Part shown: positions 62,901 through 64,000 of the stretch, one piece after another
Layout: each line of letters starts with the position of its first letter
Position numbering within the stretch: the stretch's first letter is position 1
Assembly (NCBI RefSeq): GCF_051014685.1
Contig: NW_027479280.1
Coordinates: 1 to 64,000 of the forward strand
Direction of reading: 5' to 3'
Source of the DNA: Ptiloglossa arizonensis
Lineage: Eukaryota > Arthropoda > Insecta > Hymenoptera > Colletidae
Length of the DNA: 64,000 nt
Position numbers and translations under genes: made by a program
Notes under the pieces: model-generated
What the model saw: only the letters and a program-made list of their open reading frames with translations
Database searches by the model: none
Told to the model about the DNA's origin: nothing

Positions 62901-64000
62901 TTGAGGTAAGAAACGCTTGAAAAACTCAAAATTTTCGCAGTTCTGATGCTCGAAACGAATAACTAGAACGGCCTAGGGGAAAACTACTCAGACCGTTGTA
63001 ATCGGGCGAGTTTCTACTTTCAGATGCAACAGAAATTTTGCGGATTGCACAATCCGTTCGCGAGATATGGCAGTTTTGAGGTAAGAAACGCTTGAAAAAC
63101 TCAAAATTTTCGCAGTTCTGATGCTCGAAACGAATAACTAGAACGGCCTAGGGGAAAACTACTCATACCGTTGTAATCGGGCCAGTTTCTACTTTCAGAT
63201 GCAACTGAAATTTTGCGGATTGGTCAATCCGATCGCGAGATATGGCAGTTTTGAGGTAGGAAACGCTTGAAAAACTCAAAATTTTCGCAGTTCTGATGCT
63301 CGAAACGAATAACTAGAACGGCCTAGGGGAAAACTACTCAGACCGTTGTAATCGGGCGAGTTTCTACTTTCAGATGCAACAGAAATTTTGCGGATTGCTC
63401 AATCCGTTCGCGATATATGGCAGTTTTCAGGTAAGAAACGCTTGAAAAATTCAAAATTTACGAAGTTCTGATGCTCGAAACGAATGACTAGAACAGCCTA
63501 GGGGGAAACTACTCAGACCGTTGTAATCGGGCGAGTTTCTACTTTCAGATGCAACAGAAATTTTGCGGATTGGTCAATCCGTTCGTGAGACATGGCAGTT
63601 TTGAGGTAAGAAACGCTTGAAAAACTCAAAATTTTCGCAGTTCTGATGCTCGAAACGAATAACTAGAACGGCCTAGGGGAAAACTACTCATACCGTTGTA
63701 ATCGGGCCAGTTTCTACTTTCAGATGCAACTGAAATTTTGCGGATTGGTCAATCCGATCGCGAGATATGGCAGTTTTGAGGTAAGAAACGCTTGAAAAAC
63801 TCAAAATTTTCGCAGTTCCGATGCTCGAAACGAATGACTAGAACAGCCTAGGGGGAAACTACTCAGACCGTTGTAATCGGGCGAGTTTCTACTTTCAGAT
63901 GCAACAGAAATTTTGCGGATTGGTCAATCCGCTCGTGAGACATGGCAGTTTTGAGGTAAGAAACGCTTGAAAAACTCAAAATTTTCGCAGTTCTGATGCT
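59932..64000 (+). repeat. 4.07-kb block duplicated from 53460-57528, copy 2 (runs off the window)
   Basis: Right-hand copy of the large duplication, still matching at the last base of the window, so the true length is unknown. It carries the third instance of the 2-bp deletion (61435/61436) and ends inside a CGTGAGACATGG monomer, as does the left copy at 57528. Confidence 0.87.

Larger units (their letters stand above)
1..64000 (+). repeat. Single continuous 175-bp satellite DNA array (about 366 monomers)
   Basis: The window is filled end to end by direct tandem copies of a unit of about 175 bp; CGGCCTAGG recurs every 175 bp. All copies share one orientation, and I saw no inverted monomer, inserted mobile element, microsatellite tract or unique spacer. 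A consensus type D monomer has 75 G+C in 175 bp (43%) and 12 CpG. Neighbouring monomers differ at a modest number of recurrent diagnostic sites, whereas monomers several units apart are often identical, which is the signature of higher-order repeats. Known biology: arrays of this unit length and purity are typical of eukaryotic centromeres or pericentromeres. Centromere function is inference, and I do not recognise the family. No gene is present anywhere in the window. Confidence 0.97.

Noticed and set aside
1..64000. CRISPR array
   Set aside because: Repeats are contiguous 175-bp units with no unique spacers, and there are no cas genes.
1..64000. Bacterial or phage sequence
   Set aside because: 64 kb without any gene, made of one satellite with higher-order structure, is not compatible with a prokaryotic or phage genome.
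1..64000. rDNA intergenic spacer or telomeric repeat array
   Set aside because: No rRNA sequence and no short telomeric motif occur anywhere; the unit does not change over 64 kb.
1..64000. Centromeric retrotransposon or other mobile element inside the array
   Set aside because: Monomer register continues without interruption, leaving no room for an insertion; no terminal repeats or target duplications were seen.
1..64000. Naming the satellite family or species
   Set aside because: I do not recognise the monomer with confidence; a search of satellite databases with the 5401-5575 unit would decide.

Overview
The whole window is one uninterrupted, head-to-tail satellite DNA array. No protein-coding gene, RNA gene, transposon, CRISPR array or unique sequence is visible. 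The unit is about 175 bp, about 43% GC, in one orientation throughout, giving roughly 366 monomers in 64 kb. The organism is a eukaryote: a pure tandem array of near-nucleosome-length units organised into higher-order repeats (HORs) is typical of centromeric or pericentromeric heterochromatin. I do not recognise the satellite family and cannot say plant, animal or fungus. CpG is not depleted (12 per consensus monomer against about 8 expected from base composition).

Monomers fall into types defined by linked diagnostic bases. I place the monomer start at the conserved CGGCCTAGG. A: CATACCG, GGGCCAG, GCAGCTG, GATCGCG. a: as A but GCAACTG (a' carries GTAGGAAAC, a'' carries GCGGTTTGG). B: CGGACCG, AACTTTGCGG, TTTTTAGG, TTTACGC, AATGACTAG. 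C: CAACAG, ACTAAAAATTTACGC, AATGACCAG. D: CAGACCG, CAACAG, GATTGGTC, TTTTCGC, AATAACTAG. E: TATTCGGGCAAGCTT, GCGAATTGG (E' has GCATCTG). F: like D but GATTGCTC. G: F with GATGTAAG. I: F with TTTACGC. K: CACAGACCG, AACTTTG, AAAGTCAAAA. L: CGATATATGG, TTTTCAGG, ACAGCC.

Layout. 1-3475 has frequent 1-4 bp length changes. 3476 to about 16.2 kb is an A-B-C-D-rich zone with 9-mer and 5-mer HORs. About 16.2-37.6 kb is the K zone, with 12-, 8-, 18-, 16- and 5-monomer intervals between K monomers. About 37.8-56.8 kb is rich in E and a'/a'' monomers, with 10-, 5-, 6- and 11-mer HORs. About 56.8-59.9 kb holds the most diverged monomers. 59.9-64 kb repeats 53.5-57.5 kb. From 3476 to about 53.0 kb the 175-bp register is unchanged at every point I checked.

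The array looks shaped by repeated unequal exchange: large blocks recur at exact multiples of 175 bp, and several hybrid monomers mark individual crossovers to within tens of bases. Three features recur inside each monomer: a short perfect dyad, an adjacent partial CENP-B-box-like match, and an exon-like cassette (acceptor-like site, 57 nt open frame, donor-like site). These are sequence observations; any function is inference.
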